This document shows, piece after piece, positions 1 to 8,902 of a stretch of 61,867 nucleotides of DNA (the first letter of the stretch is position 1; every line of letters begins with the position of its first letter). Below the pieces are notes generated by a model that saw nothing but the letters and a program-made list of their open reading frames with translations, did no database searches and was not told the origin of the DNA. The translations under genes were made by a program, and so were the position numbers. Origin of the DNA: JBOGCH01 sp051656645 (lineage in GTDB: Bacteria; Bacteroidota; Bacteroidia; Bacteroidales; Marinifilaceae); contig JBOGCH010000014.1 in the NCBI GenBank assembly GCA_051656645.1, positions 1 through 61,867 of the forward strand, written 5' to 3'.

Positions 1-44
1 AGTCGAAACCTAGTCGTAACCTTGCCGTAACCTAGTCGAAACCC
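1..44. repeat. Partial 11-bp repeat array, family A (right arm, four units)
   Basis: The window opens inside a tandem array of four 11-bp units: AGTCGAAACCT (1-11), AGTCGTAACCT (12-22), TGCCGTAACCT (23-33) and AGTCGAAACCC (34-44). The same units form the right arm of the complete element at 16544-16668, so this is probably the right half of a second copy whose left arm lies upstream of the window. The purine-rich flank (AGGGAGAG near 50-57) resembles the right flank of the complete copy. Confidence 0.85.
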
Positions 45-139
45 TAAACAGGGAGAGTATGGGATAGTTAAATAATTCACAATAGCTTATTTTTTAATGA
101 TTATTTACTCTACAATAACATTGAAAGCTATTTTTCTTC

Positions 140-147
140 TATTTTTG
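140..147 (+). promoter_or_regulatory. Possible Bacteroidota -7 box for the M13 peptidase gene
   Basis: TATTTTTG matches the TAnnTTTG -7 consensus of Bacteroidota primary-sigma promoters. A TTG at 121-123 is a possible but closely spaced -33 element. The box lies about 70 bp before the chosen start at 219. This is a motif match only. Confidence 0.35.
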
Positions 148-218
148 CAAAGCATCACGAATGAGAGCGTACTATGACAAATATAAAATTTCATTATAAT
201 TCAGATAATCAAACATCT

Positions 219-2237
219 ATGAACAAGATTATTACCATGGCCACTTGTCTTTTTATGGCAGGATGCGGCGTGAACAAAAGTTCGGAAAAAGTTCCGGCTA
301 TTTCAATGGAGAATTTCGATACATCTATCCCATTGAACGATGATTTTTATCAATATACAACAGGAGGATGGCAGCGTAACAATCCGCTAAAACCTGAGTA
401 TGCCCGCTATGGAGCATTTGATGTATTACGCGATAATAACGAACTACGCATCAAAGAGCTTTTTGCAGGGATGGAACAAGCGCAAGGAGCACAGGGCAGT
501 GTATCTCAAAAAATTGCCGATCTGTATAAATTAGGTTTAGACAGTGTGACTCTTAATATGCAAAAAGGTACACCTATACAACAGGATATTGATGCCATCC
601 AAGCGCTATCAAGCAACGAGCAGGTAATGGAGCAAGTGGCTAAAATGCACCGAGGTATGGGATCGCCATTCTTTGGAGCATACGTGGGATCGGACATGAT
701 GAATTCCTCAATGAATATTATGAATATTTTCCAATCGGGGATTGGTATGGGGAATAGAGACTATTACTTAGACGATGAGAACGCCTCTATAAGAGATGCA
801 TATAAAACTTATATTCTCGAAATAGCAAAATTAATTGGATATAACGATGCGCAAGCTGAGCAAATGTTTAATTCAGTTATGCAAATTGAGACAGAGTTGG
901 CAAAGAACTCTTTAAGTAAGGAAGAACGACGCGATCCGTACGCGAACTACCATATGCTTACTAAGGAGGAGATTAAAAAGCAATATCCTAACATTAACTG
1001 GGAGCTTTATTTCACCACACTTGGAGTTCCAATGCCCGATAGTTTAAATATTGCACAAACAGGATTTATCCAAACTGTAAACAACCAAATAAAAACTTTG
1101 CCACTTGAAACCATTAAGGATTACTTGACTTTCAACGCTGTAAACAGCGCCGCATCATATATGAGCGACGATTTTACCGAGGCTCAGTTTAATTTCTATT
1201 CTAAGAAACTTTCAGGAAAAGAAGAACAACAACCACGTTGGAAGCGTTCACTTGGTGTTACTAATGGCATTCTTTCAGAAGCCGTAGGCGAAGTTTATGT
1301 TGAGAAATATTTCCCGGCAGACAATAAAGCGCGCATGGTTGAAATGATTAAGAATTTACAAATTGCTCTTGGAGAACATATTGATTCTTTGCCATGGATG
1401 AGCGCAGAAACTAAAGTGAAAGCGCACGAGAAACTAAATACCTTCTCTGTAAAAGTGGGATATCCTGACAAATGGAAAGATTACAGCTCATTAAATATTG
1501 ATGCCACACAACCTTACTTGGAGAACATTAAACGCGCTTATGCATGGATGACCGATGATGACTTAAGTAAAGTGGGAAAACCTGTTGATAAGGACGAATG
1601 GTTAATGAGCCCTCAAACCGTTAATGCATATTACAATCCAACAACCAATGAAATATGTTTCCCTGCCGCTATACTTCAGCCTCCGTTCTTTAATCCCGAT
1701 GCTGACGATGCAGTAAACTATGGTGCAATTGGTGTGGTTATTGGTCATGAAATGACTCATGGATTTGACGACAAAGGACGTCAATTTGACAAAGACGGTA
1801 ATTTAAAAAATTGGTGGACTGCCGAAGATGAAAAGCAGTTTAATGAACGTGCTAATGTACTTGTGGAGCAATTCAATGCTATTACAGTTGTTGATACAAT
1901 CAAAGCAAACGGAACATTCACATTGGGCGAAAACATTGCCGATCAAGGTGGTTTACGTGTATCCTACACTGCGTTACAACAAGCTTTAAAAGGAAAAGAC
2001 ACAAAAGCTATTGACGGTTTTACTCCAGAGCAACGCTTTTTCATTGCTTATTCAACACTTTGGGGACAAAATGTTCGCGATGCGGAGATTGAACGTTTAA
2101 CTAAGATGGATCCACACTCATTAGGAAAATGGAGAGTTAACGCAACCTTACGCAATATACAAGAGTTCTATGATGCCTTTAATATTGAGGATGGAGCAAT
2201 GTATATGAATCCTGAGCAACGCGTAATTATTTGGTAA
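219..2237 (+). CDS. M13-family (neprilysin/PepO-like) zinc metallopeptidase lipoprotein
   Basis: Secreted endopeptidase of the neprilysin family, expected to cut short peptides outside the cytoplasm. The zinc site is visible: HEMTH with H510/E511/H514, then ENIAD with E571 as third ligand, counted from the chosen start. The upstream NAYY segment and the C-terminal DPHS...RVN segment that shape the M13 substrate pocket are also present. The frame is open from 174, but the ATG at 219 directly begins a lipoprotein signal ending in a lipobox (FMAGC), so 219 is preferred. At about 672 residues it has normal M13 length. It is monocistronic, with a -7-like box upstream and a strong hairpin downstream. 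Confidence 0.93.
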   Translation: MNKIITMATCLFMAGCGVNKSSEKVPAISMENFDTSIPLNDDFYQYTTGGWQRNNPLKPEYARYGAFDVLRDNNELRIKELFAGMEQAQGAQGSVSQKIADLYKLGLDSVTLNMQKGTPIQQDIDAIQALSSNEQVMEQVAKMHRGMGSPFFGAYVGSDMMNSSMNIMNIFQSGIGMGNRDYYLDDENASIRDAYKTYILEIAKLIGYNDAQAEQMFNSVMQIETELAKNSLSKEERRDPYANYHMLTKEEIKKQYPNINWELYFTTLGVPMPDSLNIAQTGFIQTVNNQIKTLPLETIKDYLTFNAVNSAASYMSDDFTEAQFNFYSKKLSGKEEQQPRWKRSLGVTNGILSEAVGEVYVEKYFPADNKARMVEMIKNLQIALGEHIDSLPWMSAETKVKAHEKLNTFSVKVGYPDKWKDYSSLNIDATQPYLENIKRAYAWMTDDDLSKVGKPVDKDEWLMSPQTVNAYYNPTTNEICFPAAILQPPFFNPDADDAVNYGAIGVVIGHEMTHGFDDKGRQFDKDGNLKNWWTAEDEKQFNERANVLVEQFNAITVVDTIKANGTFTLGENIADQGGLRVSYTALQQALKGKDTKAIDGFTPEQRFFIAYSTLWGQNVRDAEIERLTKMDPHSLGKWRVNATLRNIQEFYDAFNIEDGAMYMNPEQRVIIW

Positions 2238-2242
2238 CCAAA

Positions 2243-2312
2243 CTTTTGCTCTTTAAACAACACACCCGGCAATACTGTAGTATTGCCGGGTGTGTTGTTT
2301 AAAGAGCAAAAG
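2243..2312. terminator. Very long perfect inverted repeat, bidirectional terminator-like
   Basis: Two 34-bp arms (2243-2276 and 2279-2312) are perfectly complementary around a 2-bp centre. The core is ACACCCGGCAATACT and its complement. It starts 5 bp after the peptidase stop codon, so it most likely ends that transcript. The stem is far longer than an ordinary intrinsic terminator and there is no long T tract. Confidence 0.75.
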
Positions 2313-2505
2313 GGTTCTATTTTTATCTATTAATAAATTGCCTTATTTGTACAATGTTATTTGAATGTCAGCGTAGTGTGTCATTAATTTAACATTTAAT
2401 CCGTGCAATTTTGCAATCCATATTATAAATTATATTATATTTACATTATATATCCTACTATAATAGAAAATAAAGAAGGAATAAACTCATTACACTTGAA
2501 TTAAA

Positions 2506-5500
2506 ATGCAATATTTTATGATAGAGTTTTATTACACGTACCTCATTATGACATCTGTTAATGCTGTTCTTAGCAGTCCTTTAATTCTATGCATCCTACT
2601 ATTGTGTATAACATTATTACTAATTGCAGCTTGCCTACACATTAGCAATTTGAAGCAGAAACTACAATATGCACGTATACAAATGCTGGAGTTACAAGAT
2701 TGTATTGATATGCTTATCAAAGAATCGTACCTAAATATTTTTATGTATGATTCTGAAAAAGACAAAGTATATGAATTGAAGAATGGCGAATTCCGCAAAA
2801 CGGATATTAACTTTCAACACAGTATCAAATTAGTACATCCTGAGGATAGGGAAAAATACTTACATAAGTACCGTAATCAAGTTAGTATCTCTAAGGAGAA
2901 AACTACAATAAACATCAGGGTGTTTGAGAATGAGTTACAAAGGTACTGCGATTATGAATATATTTTTAATCCTCTACAGTGGGATGAAAATGGTAATGTA
3001 ATACGCTACATATATTCAAGACGTAATGAAACAAAACAAAGAGAAACGTTGCGCAAACAAAAAGAAATTATTGACAACTTAAATCTAAGTCTCCATGCAG
3101 CTAATTTGCTATTATGGGAATATGACATGATTAATAATGTTGGACAAATAAATGGAGCATCACAATTACAGTTTAATTTAACTGATAAGGAAATTTTTAA
3201 GCATATTCATCCGGATGATATGCATTATGCTGAACGACTACACGAAATTGCCGAACGGGAGAATCATCCTATTATCATCCGCATTAAATTTAAAGGAACT
3301 GCTATTTATCAGCCATATGAAGTATATACACAAATTAGATATGATGAAAATAGTACTCCTATTGCTTTGTATGGCATATTACGAAATATAACAGAAATAA
3401 CTCAGTTTCAGCAACTATTAACCGAGAAAATAGAACTCCTTGAGGCTATAAAGAACCACATGCCCGTGGGTATGATGTTTTACGATAAGGATGGCTATTT
3501 TAAAGACATAAATCTAGCCATGACTGAGTCCATCGGATTAAATAGGCAAAAAATGCAAGAAGGCAAGTTGAATATTTTAAATATCGGTTTTATTCCTTCT
3601 GAGATTATTGAAAACCTTCGTAACGGAGAAGCTGGAACTTATAATGTTACTTACAAGACTATTTTCAATACTCTTAATCAGTATATTGATACCCCACAGG
3701 ACATGCACAAAAGTTTTAATGTGTGTTGCTCCCCAATACATTCAATAAATAAGGAGGTTTTAGGCTATATCTCTATTTGTACAGACATAACAAAGATTGA
3801 AGATGATAAATTACAAATAGAAGAGCTACAACGAAATTTAATTATGGCGCTTGATGCTGGAGAAATGGCCACATGGAAATATAATTGTGAATCTAAGCAC
3901 ATTGATATGTTACACGGTGTCCCGCTAATTGAAGACCACATCTATATTAATGATTTTTGCGAACTCATGGATGGTGATAGTCGGACAAAATTTATTGAGT
4001 CGATTGAATCCATAGAGAAACAAGAAATGGAGAATACTATTGCTACCATCAGAATGGTGATAAACAATAAGCAATATTGGTTTACTTGCATTTTGGTTGG
4101 GATATTGGTTGACTCTAAGGTACACCACATTGTGGGAATACGAAAAGACATTACTCGTGATATTCGTGACCAGGAATTATTAGCAAAAACAAATGAAGAG
4201 CTTGTACACAGTCATAATGAACTCTTGAAGAGTGAGAATCACTTACGCTTTATACTTAATAAGATCCCTATACCTATATACATTAAAGATATAATTTCGC
4301 ACAAATATCTGTTTATTAACGAGGAAGCCTTACGCCTTTATGGCGTAACATCAAGTGATGAATTTACCAAATTTAAACAGCGCGATGATCAACTATTCCT
4401 AAATGAAATTGACAAACAAATTGTTTTGACAGGAGAAGAATATGTCGCTTCTGAACAATTGACAATAAACGGAGGATTAATTTTAGATACCTTTGTTAAA
4501 AAGACATTGATTGAAAATGGCGGTTTAAAACAACTGCTTGTTACGCGTATGGACTTGACGGAGCAACGTAAAGCTCAAATTACAAATCGCATATTCTCAA
4601 TATCCTTTCCACTGCTACGCGCTTTTACATGGGAAATAAACACGTTCGATTTTGTTTTAAAGTGCGGAGACTTTTTTATTCCTGACAATCAAACCTATAT
4701 ATTACGTACCATAGACTCATTAGAGGACTATTATAAATTAATACATAAAGACGATAGAAATGAGATTGTCAAAGATTTCAACTATTTTCTAAACTCAGAA
4801 AAAGACAAGGCAACCATGGCATTCCGTATAGACATAATGAATACCGGATGCTATGAATGGTGGGAATACCGCGCTATAGCAGATAAGAGAACGCATAAAG
4901 GAACCGTATACAAATACATACATGGTATTATGGTATGTATTGACGATCAGAAGAAAACAGAGTTAAGACTACATCGTAGTAAAGAACGCCTTGCCAGGTT
5001 AAATAAACAAAATGAATTAATATTAAATAACACCACATCTGGTTTAATATTTATTGATGCCGAATATAAAGTTCAATGGAGCAACGTTGAAAAAGTATTC
5101 CATAAGTACGGCGATGCATTTTACAGAACAGGACATAAATGTCACAGCTCATTCTACAGAAATTCGCCATGCCCTAATTGTCCTGCAGCGCTTGCAATTC
5201 AAAGCGGACAAATATCATATCAAGAGTTTGCATTTAAAAATAATGGTGTAATTAGTATCACAGCTATTCCTGTTATCCATGACAAGAAGTTGGAAGGTGT
5301 TGTTTTAAAAATTGACGACATAACGGAACGAAAAAAACTAATTGACGATTTACAAAAGGCAAAAAAGAAGGCCGAAGAATCGGATAAACTTAAAATGGCA
5401 TTTTTAGCCAATATGAGTCACGAAATTAGAACACCTCTTAATGCAATTGTCGGTTTCTCACAAATTCTTCATGAATGTGATGATGATGACGAACGTAATG

Positions 5501-6486
5501 AGTACATACGTATTATAAACAATAACAATGAGCTATTGCTTCGCTTAATTAGTGATATTCTAGACTTGTCGAAAATTGAGTCCGGCGTTATTGAAATGAA
5601 GCTGGAACGCTTCAATATAGTTGAAGTATTTGATGAAATATTCTCTGTTTTTAGTGTTAATAACACGAAACCTTTAGTTAATTTTATTGCCGAAAATGAA
5701 ATTCGAAGCTGCATGATTACGTTTGACAAAAAACGTTTAATGCAGGTTTTGTCAAATCTATTATCTAATGCCTACAAGTACACAACAGAGGGTTACATAA
5801 CCTTAAAAATGAAACAAGAAGATAATGGAATTAAGATTCTTGTTAAAGACACCGGGAAGGGAATTGATACAGATAAGCAAGTACGCGTATTTGGCCGTTT
5901 TGAGAAATTCGATTCCTTTGTTCAAGGCACCGGGCTAGGGCTAGCCATAAGTAAAGGAATTATGGAAGCATTAAAAGGGAGAATTGGTTTCACATCACAC
6001 AAGGATGTAGGTTCTGAATTCTGGATATGGATTCCATGTACAAGTAATAGTTATATTGAATACGTAAAGGATAGTGTTACAAGTAACTCCACCCTTTTAC
6101 AAGATAAAAAACAAAAGGATATGTTAGAGAAACAATTAAAGATACTTATTGCCGAGGATAATGACAGTAATTATTTACTTATGCAAATTTACCTAAAACA
6201 GCATAATTTGACAAGAGCCGTGAACGGACAAGAAGCCATTGAAAAGGTACTAGACAACGCCTACGATGTTGTTTTAATGGATCTCACAATGCCAATTATG
6301 AACGGTTTAGAGGCTACAAGCAAAATAAGGACATTTAATAAAACAATCCCTATTTATGCCATTACGGCCAATGCATTTGATAGTGACAAGCAACTTGCCA
6401 TAGATGCCGGATGCACCGGATTTCTGTCTAAACCTGTAAAGAAAGTAGATATTGATAATTTATTGTGCGATATTCAGCCCAACTAA
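2506..6486 (+). CDS. Hybrid sensor histidine kinase with multiple PAS-like domains and a receiver
   Basis: Membrane-anchored two-component hybrid kinase of 1326 residues. One hydrophobic segment (about 20-48) is followed by roughly seven PAS-like segments (about 55-945), a HisKA dimerisation helix with phospho-His H972 (SHEIRTPLN), an HATPase domain (N-box NLLSNAYKYT, then DTGKGID and GTGLGLAIS) and a C-terminal receiver with phospho-Asp D1259 (LMDLTMP). The last PAS-like segment carries a cysteine cluster (C879, C889, C892; pattern C-x9-C-x2-C). There is no DNA-binding domain, so an unlinked partner or protein-protein output is likely. It converges on the Memo gene, with stops 3 bp apart. 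Start codons at 2518 and 2551 are alternatives. The ligand is unknown. Confidence 0.93.
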   Translation: MQYFMIEFYYTYLIMTSVNAVLSSPLILCILLLCITLLLIAACLHISNLKQKLQYARIQMLELQDCIDMLIKESYLNIFMYDSEKDKVYELKNGEFRKTDINFQHSIKLVHPEDREKYLHKYRNQVSISKEKTTINIRVFENELQRYCDYEYIFNPLQWDENGNVIRYIYSRRNETKQRETLRKQKEIIDNLNLSLHAANLLLWEYDMINNVGQINGASQLQFNLTDKEIFKHIHPDDMHYAERLHEIAERENHPIIIRIKFKGTAIYQPYEVYTQIRYDENSTPIALYGILRNITEITQFQQLLTEKIELLEAIKNHMPVGMMFYDKDGYFKDINLAMTESIGLNRQKMQEGKLNILNIGFIPSEIIENLRNGEAGTYNVTYKTIFNTLNQYIDTPQDMHKSFNVCCSPIHSINKEVLGYISICTDITKIEDDKLQIEELQRNLIMALDAGEMATWKYNCESKHIDMLHGVPLIEDHIYINDFCELMDGDSRTKFIESIESIEKQEMENTIATIRMVINNKQYWFTCILVGILVDSKVHHIVGIRKDITRDIRDQELLAKTNEELVHSHNELLKSENHLRFILNKIPIPIYIKDIISHKYLFINEEALRLYGVTSSDEFTKFKQRDDQLFLNEIDKQIVLTGEEYVASEQLTINGGLILDTFVKKTLIENGGLKQLLVTRMDLTEQRKAQITNRIFSISFPLLRAFTWEINTFDFVLKCGDFFIPDNQTYILRTIDSLEDYYKLIHKDDRNEIVKDFNYFLNSEKDKATMAFRIDIMNTGCYEWWEYRAIADKRTHKGTVYKYIHGIMVCIDDQKKTELRLHRSKERLARLNKQNELILNNTTSGLIFIDAEYKVQWSNVEKVFHKYGDAFYRTGHKCHSSFYRNSPCPNCPAALAIQSGQISYQEFAFKNNGVISITAIPVIHDKKLEGVVLKIDDITERKKLIDDLQKAKKKAEESDKLKMAFLANMSHEIRTPLNAIVGFSQILHECDDDDERNEYIRIINNNNELLLRLISDILDLSKIESGVIEMKLERFNIVEVFDEIFSVFSVNNTKPLVNFIAENEIRSCMITFDKKRLMQVLSNLLSNAYKYTTEGYITLKMKQEDNGIKILVKDTGKGIDTDKQVRVFGRFEKFDSFVQGTGLGLAISKGIMEALKGRIGFTSHKDVGSEFWIWIPCTSNSYIEYVKDSVTSNSTLLQDKKQKDMLEKQLKILIAEDNDSNYLLMQIYLKQHNLTRAVNGQEAIEKVLDNAYDVVLMDLTMPIMNGLEATSKIRTFNKTIPIYAITANAFDSDKQLAIDAGCTGFLSKPVKKVDIDNLLCDIQPN

Positions 6487-6489
6487 TTG

Positions 6490-7323
6490 TTATTTGTAAA
6501 TCAGTGCAGAGATATAGTCCACCACTTCGGCCGATGGTAAAACTTGGCCGGAGTGTCCACGTTGTAATATCGAAATATTATAATCGGATGATACACATTT
6601 AGCATACGCCATCAGTGCTAAAATACAGCCGTAACCGCAAATTGAAATGTTACGCTCCTTTATGCGGCGTTCAAACTCTCTCGGCTCCTTTTTTAATAAC
6701 GCGTCCAATGCATAGTTGTCCAATTGTTCTCCACGATCAGGTGTATCGAAATGATTAAAATCTGACGATGCAATTATTAATGGTTTACGTTTCATGTACC
6801 TACAACTTTCATACAGCACTTTGCCAACAATTTCAGCATTTGAGGCGCTTTGTGCACCAAAACTTATTGGTAGAATAGGGATATCTGTCCCGAAATAATA
6901 CTGAATATATGGTAATATCACCTCACCTGAGTGTTCGTGTTGCTGTGATAGTTTGTCAGGAATCAACTTAGTTATCACTGCCAAATCTCTATCTATAGGC
7001 TGCTTTCCAAATGGAGTCCTCCAATGTGTATGCTCATCGACCGATAATGCCTCCCCCTGTCCCGTATGGTTTGGGTTAATTATAATAATAACATCAAATA
7101 ACTGTTTGCTACGCTTCACTATTTCAAAGAAATGAATAGCTTGTCTTGCACAATAAATATATCCGGCATGCGGCACAATTCCACCAATAATTTCATGGTT
7201 GGCTAAAGAATAATCTATATTATCTTTTTCTGCAATGATAGCATCCTCTATTTGCTCTCTTAACTCTCTTGGTGAAGAAGGATAAAAACGTCCCTCTGCA
7301 TAATTGGGTCTTATACTTTCCAT
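6490..7323 (-). CDS. amrB: AmmeMemoRadiSam system protein B (Memo-like)
   Basis: Memo-family protein related to LigB-type dioxygenases. Visible family motifs are HAGYIYCA, NPNHTG, SSDFNHF and the C-terminal GHSGQVLP segment, whose histidines line the presumed metal site. The 277-residue length is typical. It is the last gene of a tight minus-strand trio (AMMECR1, radical SAM, Memo), with 9 bp separating it from the radical SAM gene. This order is the hallmark of the AmmeMemoRadiSam system; the reaction catalysed by the trio is, to my knowledge, not settled. Confidence 0.93.
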   Translation of the reverse strand: MESIRPNYAEGRFYPSSPRELREQIEDAIIAEKDNIDYSLANHEIIGGIVPHAGYIYCARQAIHFFEIVKRSKQLFDVIIIINPNHTGQGEALSVDEHTHWRTPFGKQPIDRDLAVITKLIPDKLSQQHEHSGEVILPYIQYYFGTDIPILPISFGAQSASNAEIVGKVLYESCRYMKRKPLIIASSDFNHFDTPDRGEQLDNYALDALLKKEPREFERRIKERNISICGYGCILALMAYAKCVSSDYNISILQRGHSGQVLPSAEVVDYISALIYK

Positions 7324-7332
7324 AACCTTATG

Positions 7333-8208
7333 TTAAACGTTACCAATACTCACATTTGCTAAATATTTATCTGCAACCTTGTGCAAACTCTCTAATGTGG
7401 AAATAGGAGTTGCCTCTTTATCCATATTGTAAGCCGGGAAATATCTGTTTATATGCAATGTAAATTTGTTCCCTATCCTATCGGTAAGCTCCTTTAATGA
7501 TTTATCAAAAGATTCTATATTATCATTCTCATCAGGTATAACAAGATAAGCAATCTCTAAATGCTTACCAGCCTCGGAGATTAAAGCTAACGTTTTCAAT
7601 ACAGGCTCTAATGAAGAGTTTGTCCATTGTTTATAGAATGCATCCGAATAGCCTTTTAAATCAATATTAAATGCATCTACATAGGTAATCAGTTGCCTCA
7701 ATGGCTCCTCGTTGATATAACCATTGGATACAACAACATTGATCAAATTGCTTTGTCGAGCCAGTTTTGCCGTATCGTACATAAACTCATACCATACCGT
7801 AGGCTCATTGTACGTGTAAGCAATACCAACATTACCTTGAGCTTTTAAACGGACCGCTTCGTTAACAACATCCTCCGGTGTTCTTACCGGAATATGACGA
7901 GGAAGTTTAAGTGATGTTAAACGGGCAATTTCCCAATTTTGACAAAAAGCACATTCCAAATTACAACCAATTGAACCTATGGAATAAATCATACTGCCAC
8001 TCATAAAATTTATTAGTGGTTTCTTCTCAATAGGATCCAAATGGGCCGCTGAAATAATGCCATAGTTTTCAGAGAACAACTCATTGTTACAACTACGGCG
8101 AACGCCACAACGTCCATATTTATCTTCATTAATTACACAATTATGAGGACAAAGCATACATTGCACTTTACCATCGCCTAAGGAACGGAAAAACATTGCT
8201 TTAATCAT
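7333..8208 (-). CDS. amrS: AmmeMemoRadiSam system radical SAM enzyme
   Basis: Radical SAM protein of the family related to pyruvate formate-lyase activating enzymes. The [4Fe-4S] motif C82-x3-C86-x2-C89 (GCNLECAFCQNW) is intact. A second, N-terminal cysteine group (C17, C20, C24, C34) is also present. The 291-residue length fits the family. It sits between the AMMECR1 and Memo genes with gaps of 15 and 9 bp, so co-transcription is likely. The substrate is unknown; the neighbours suggest that the three proteins act on one pathway. Confidence 0.94.
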   Translation of the reverse strand: MIKAMFFRSLGDGKVQCMLCPHNCVINEDKYGRCGVRRSCNNELFSENYGIISAAHLDPIEKKPLINFMSGSMIYSIGSIGCNLECAFCQNWEIARLTSLKLPRHIPVRTPEDVVNEAVRLKAQGNVGIAYTYNEPTVWYEFMYDTAKLARQSNLINVVVSNGYINEEPLRQLITYVDAFNIDLKGYSDAFYKQWTNSSLEPVLKTLALISEAGKHLEIAYLVIPDENDNIESFDKSLKELTDRIGNKFTLHINRYFPAYNMDKEATPISTLESLHKVADKYLANVSIGNV

Positions 8209-8223
8209 TGCTTTCCTGTTAAA

Positions 8224-8742
8224 TTAATAATACCTATCTACAGAGAAACGCTCTATGCGAATATCACGAGCCTCAGGAGTGAATCCTCCCTTGTTGCATG
8301 CAATACTTATTTGCTGCATCACATTTTCAACACCTTCCAAATCTGGAAGCAATACTCCTCGCCGCCCGTTTGAAGTTACAATTATGCCGTATTTCTTTGG
8401 ATCCAATTCATCCATACTCAAAACGGGCTCTGATGGAGAAAGTATATCTACCGAAATTATCAGCGTGTCCAGCTCCTCTCTTTTAAGAGGTTTAAAGCGT
8501 GGATCCCTAAAGGCTGCACCATAAGCATTTGCCTCTATTTCCTCAAATAAATCTTGTTTATATGGTTCCAATGTTCCAATACATCCACGTAAACTATGGT
8601 CACGTTGGTGTAGCGTTACAAAACAAGCGGCTCGCTGTAAAAGTAAATCAGACTTAAAACGTTGAGGTGTTTGTTGTTCAAAATAAGCATTTAGTACCTC
8701 CCATGCCCATTTTACCGGATCTGAAAAAACATTATCTCCCAT
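8224..8742 (-). CDS. amrA: AmmeMemoRadiSam system protein A (AMMECR1 domain)
   Basis: Soluble 172-residue protein consisting of one AMMECR1 domain. The diagnostic LRGCIG motif lies at residues 51-56 with the conserved C54, followed by the usual GTLEP. It is the first gene of the trio, with a 160-bp gap before the unrelated TonB operon end. No clear promoter consensus was found in that gap. Human AMMECR1 is a homologue of the domain, but no enzymatic role can be read from the sequence. Confidence 0.93.
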   Translation of the reverse strand: MGDNVFSDPVKWAWEVLNAYFEQQTPQRFKSDLLLQRAACFVTLHQRDHSLRGCIGTLEPYKQDLFEEIEANAYGAAFRDPRFKPLKREELDTLIISVDILSPSEPVLSMDELDPKKYGIIVTSNGRRGVLLPDLEGVENVMQQISIACNKGGFTPEARDIRIERFSVDRYY

Positions 8743-8902
8743 AACATTTGTATTTATTGCAGTTTAATGTACGCAAAGACTACAAATGTTGTTTAGTAGT
8801 TATTCCTGTTTAGTATTTCATTATAGCAAAGAAGTCTTTTAAAGCTATGCCTATCACATTAATTTATAACCTCTATACTCTTTTTTCTTCAATTATGTAG
8901 CA

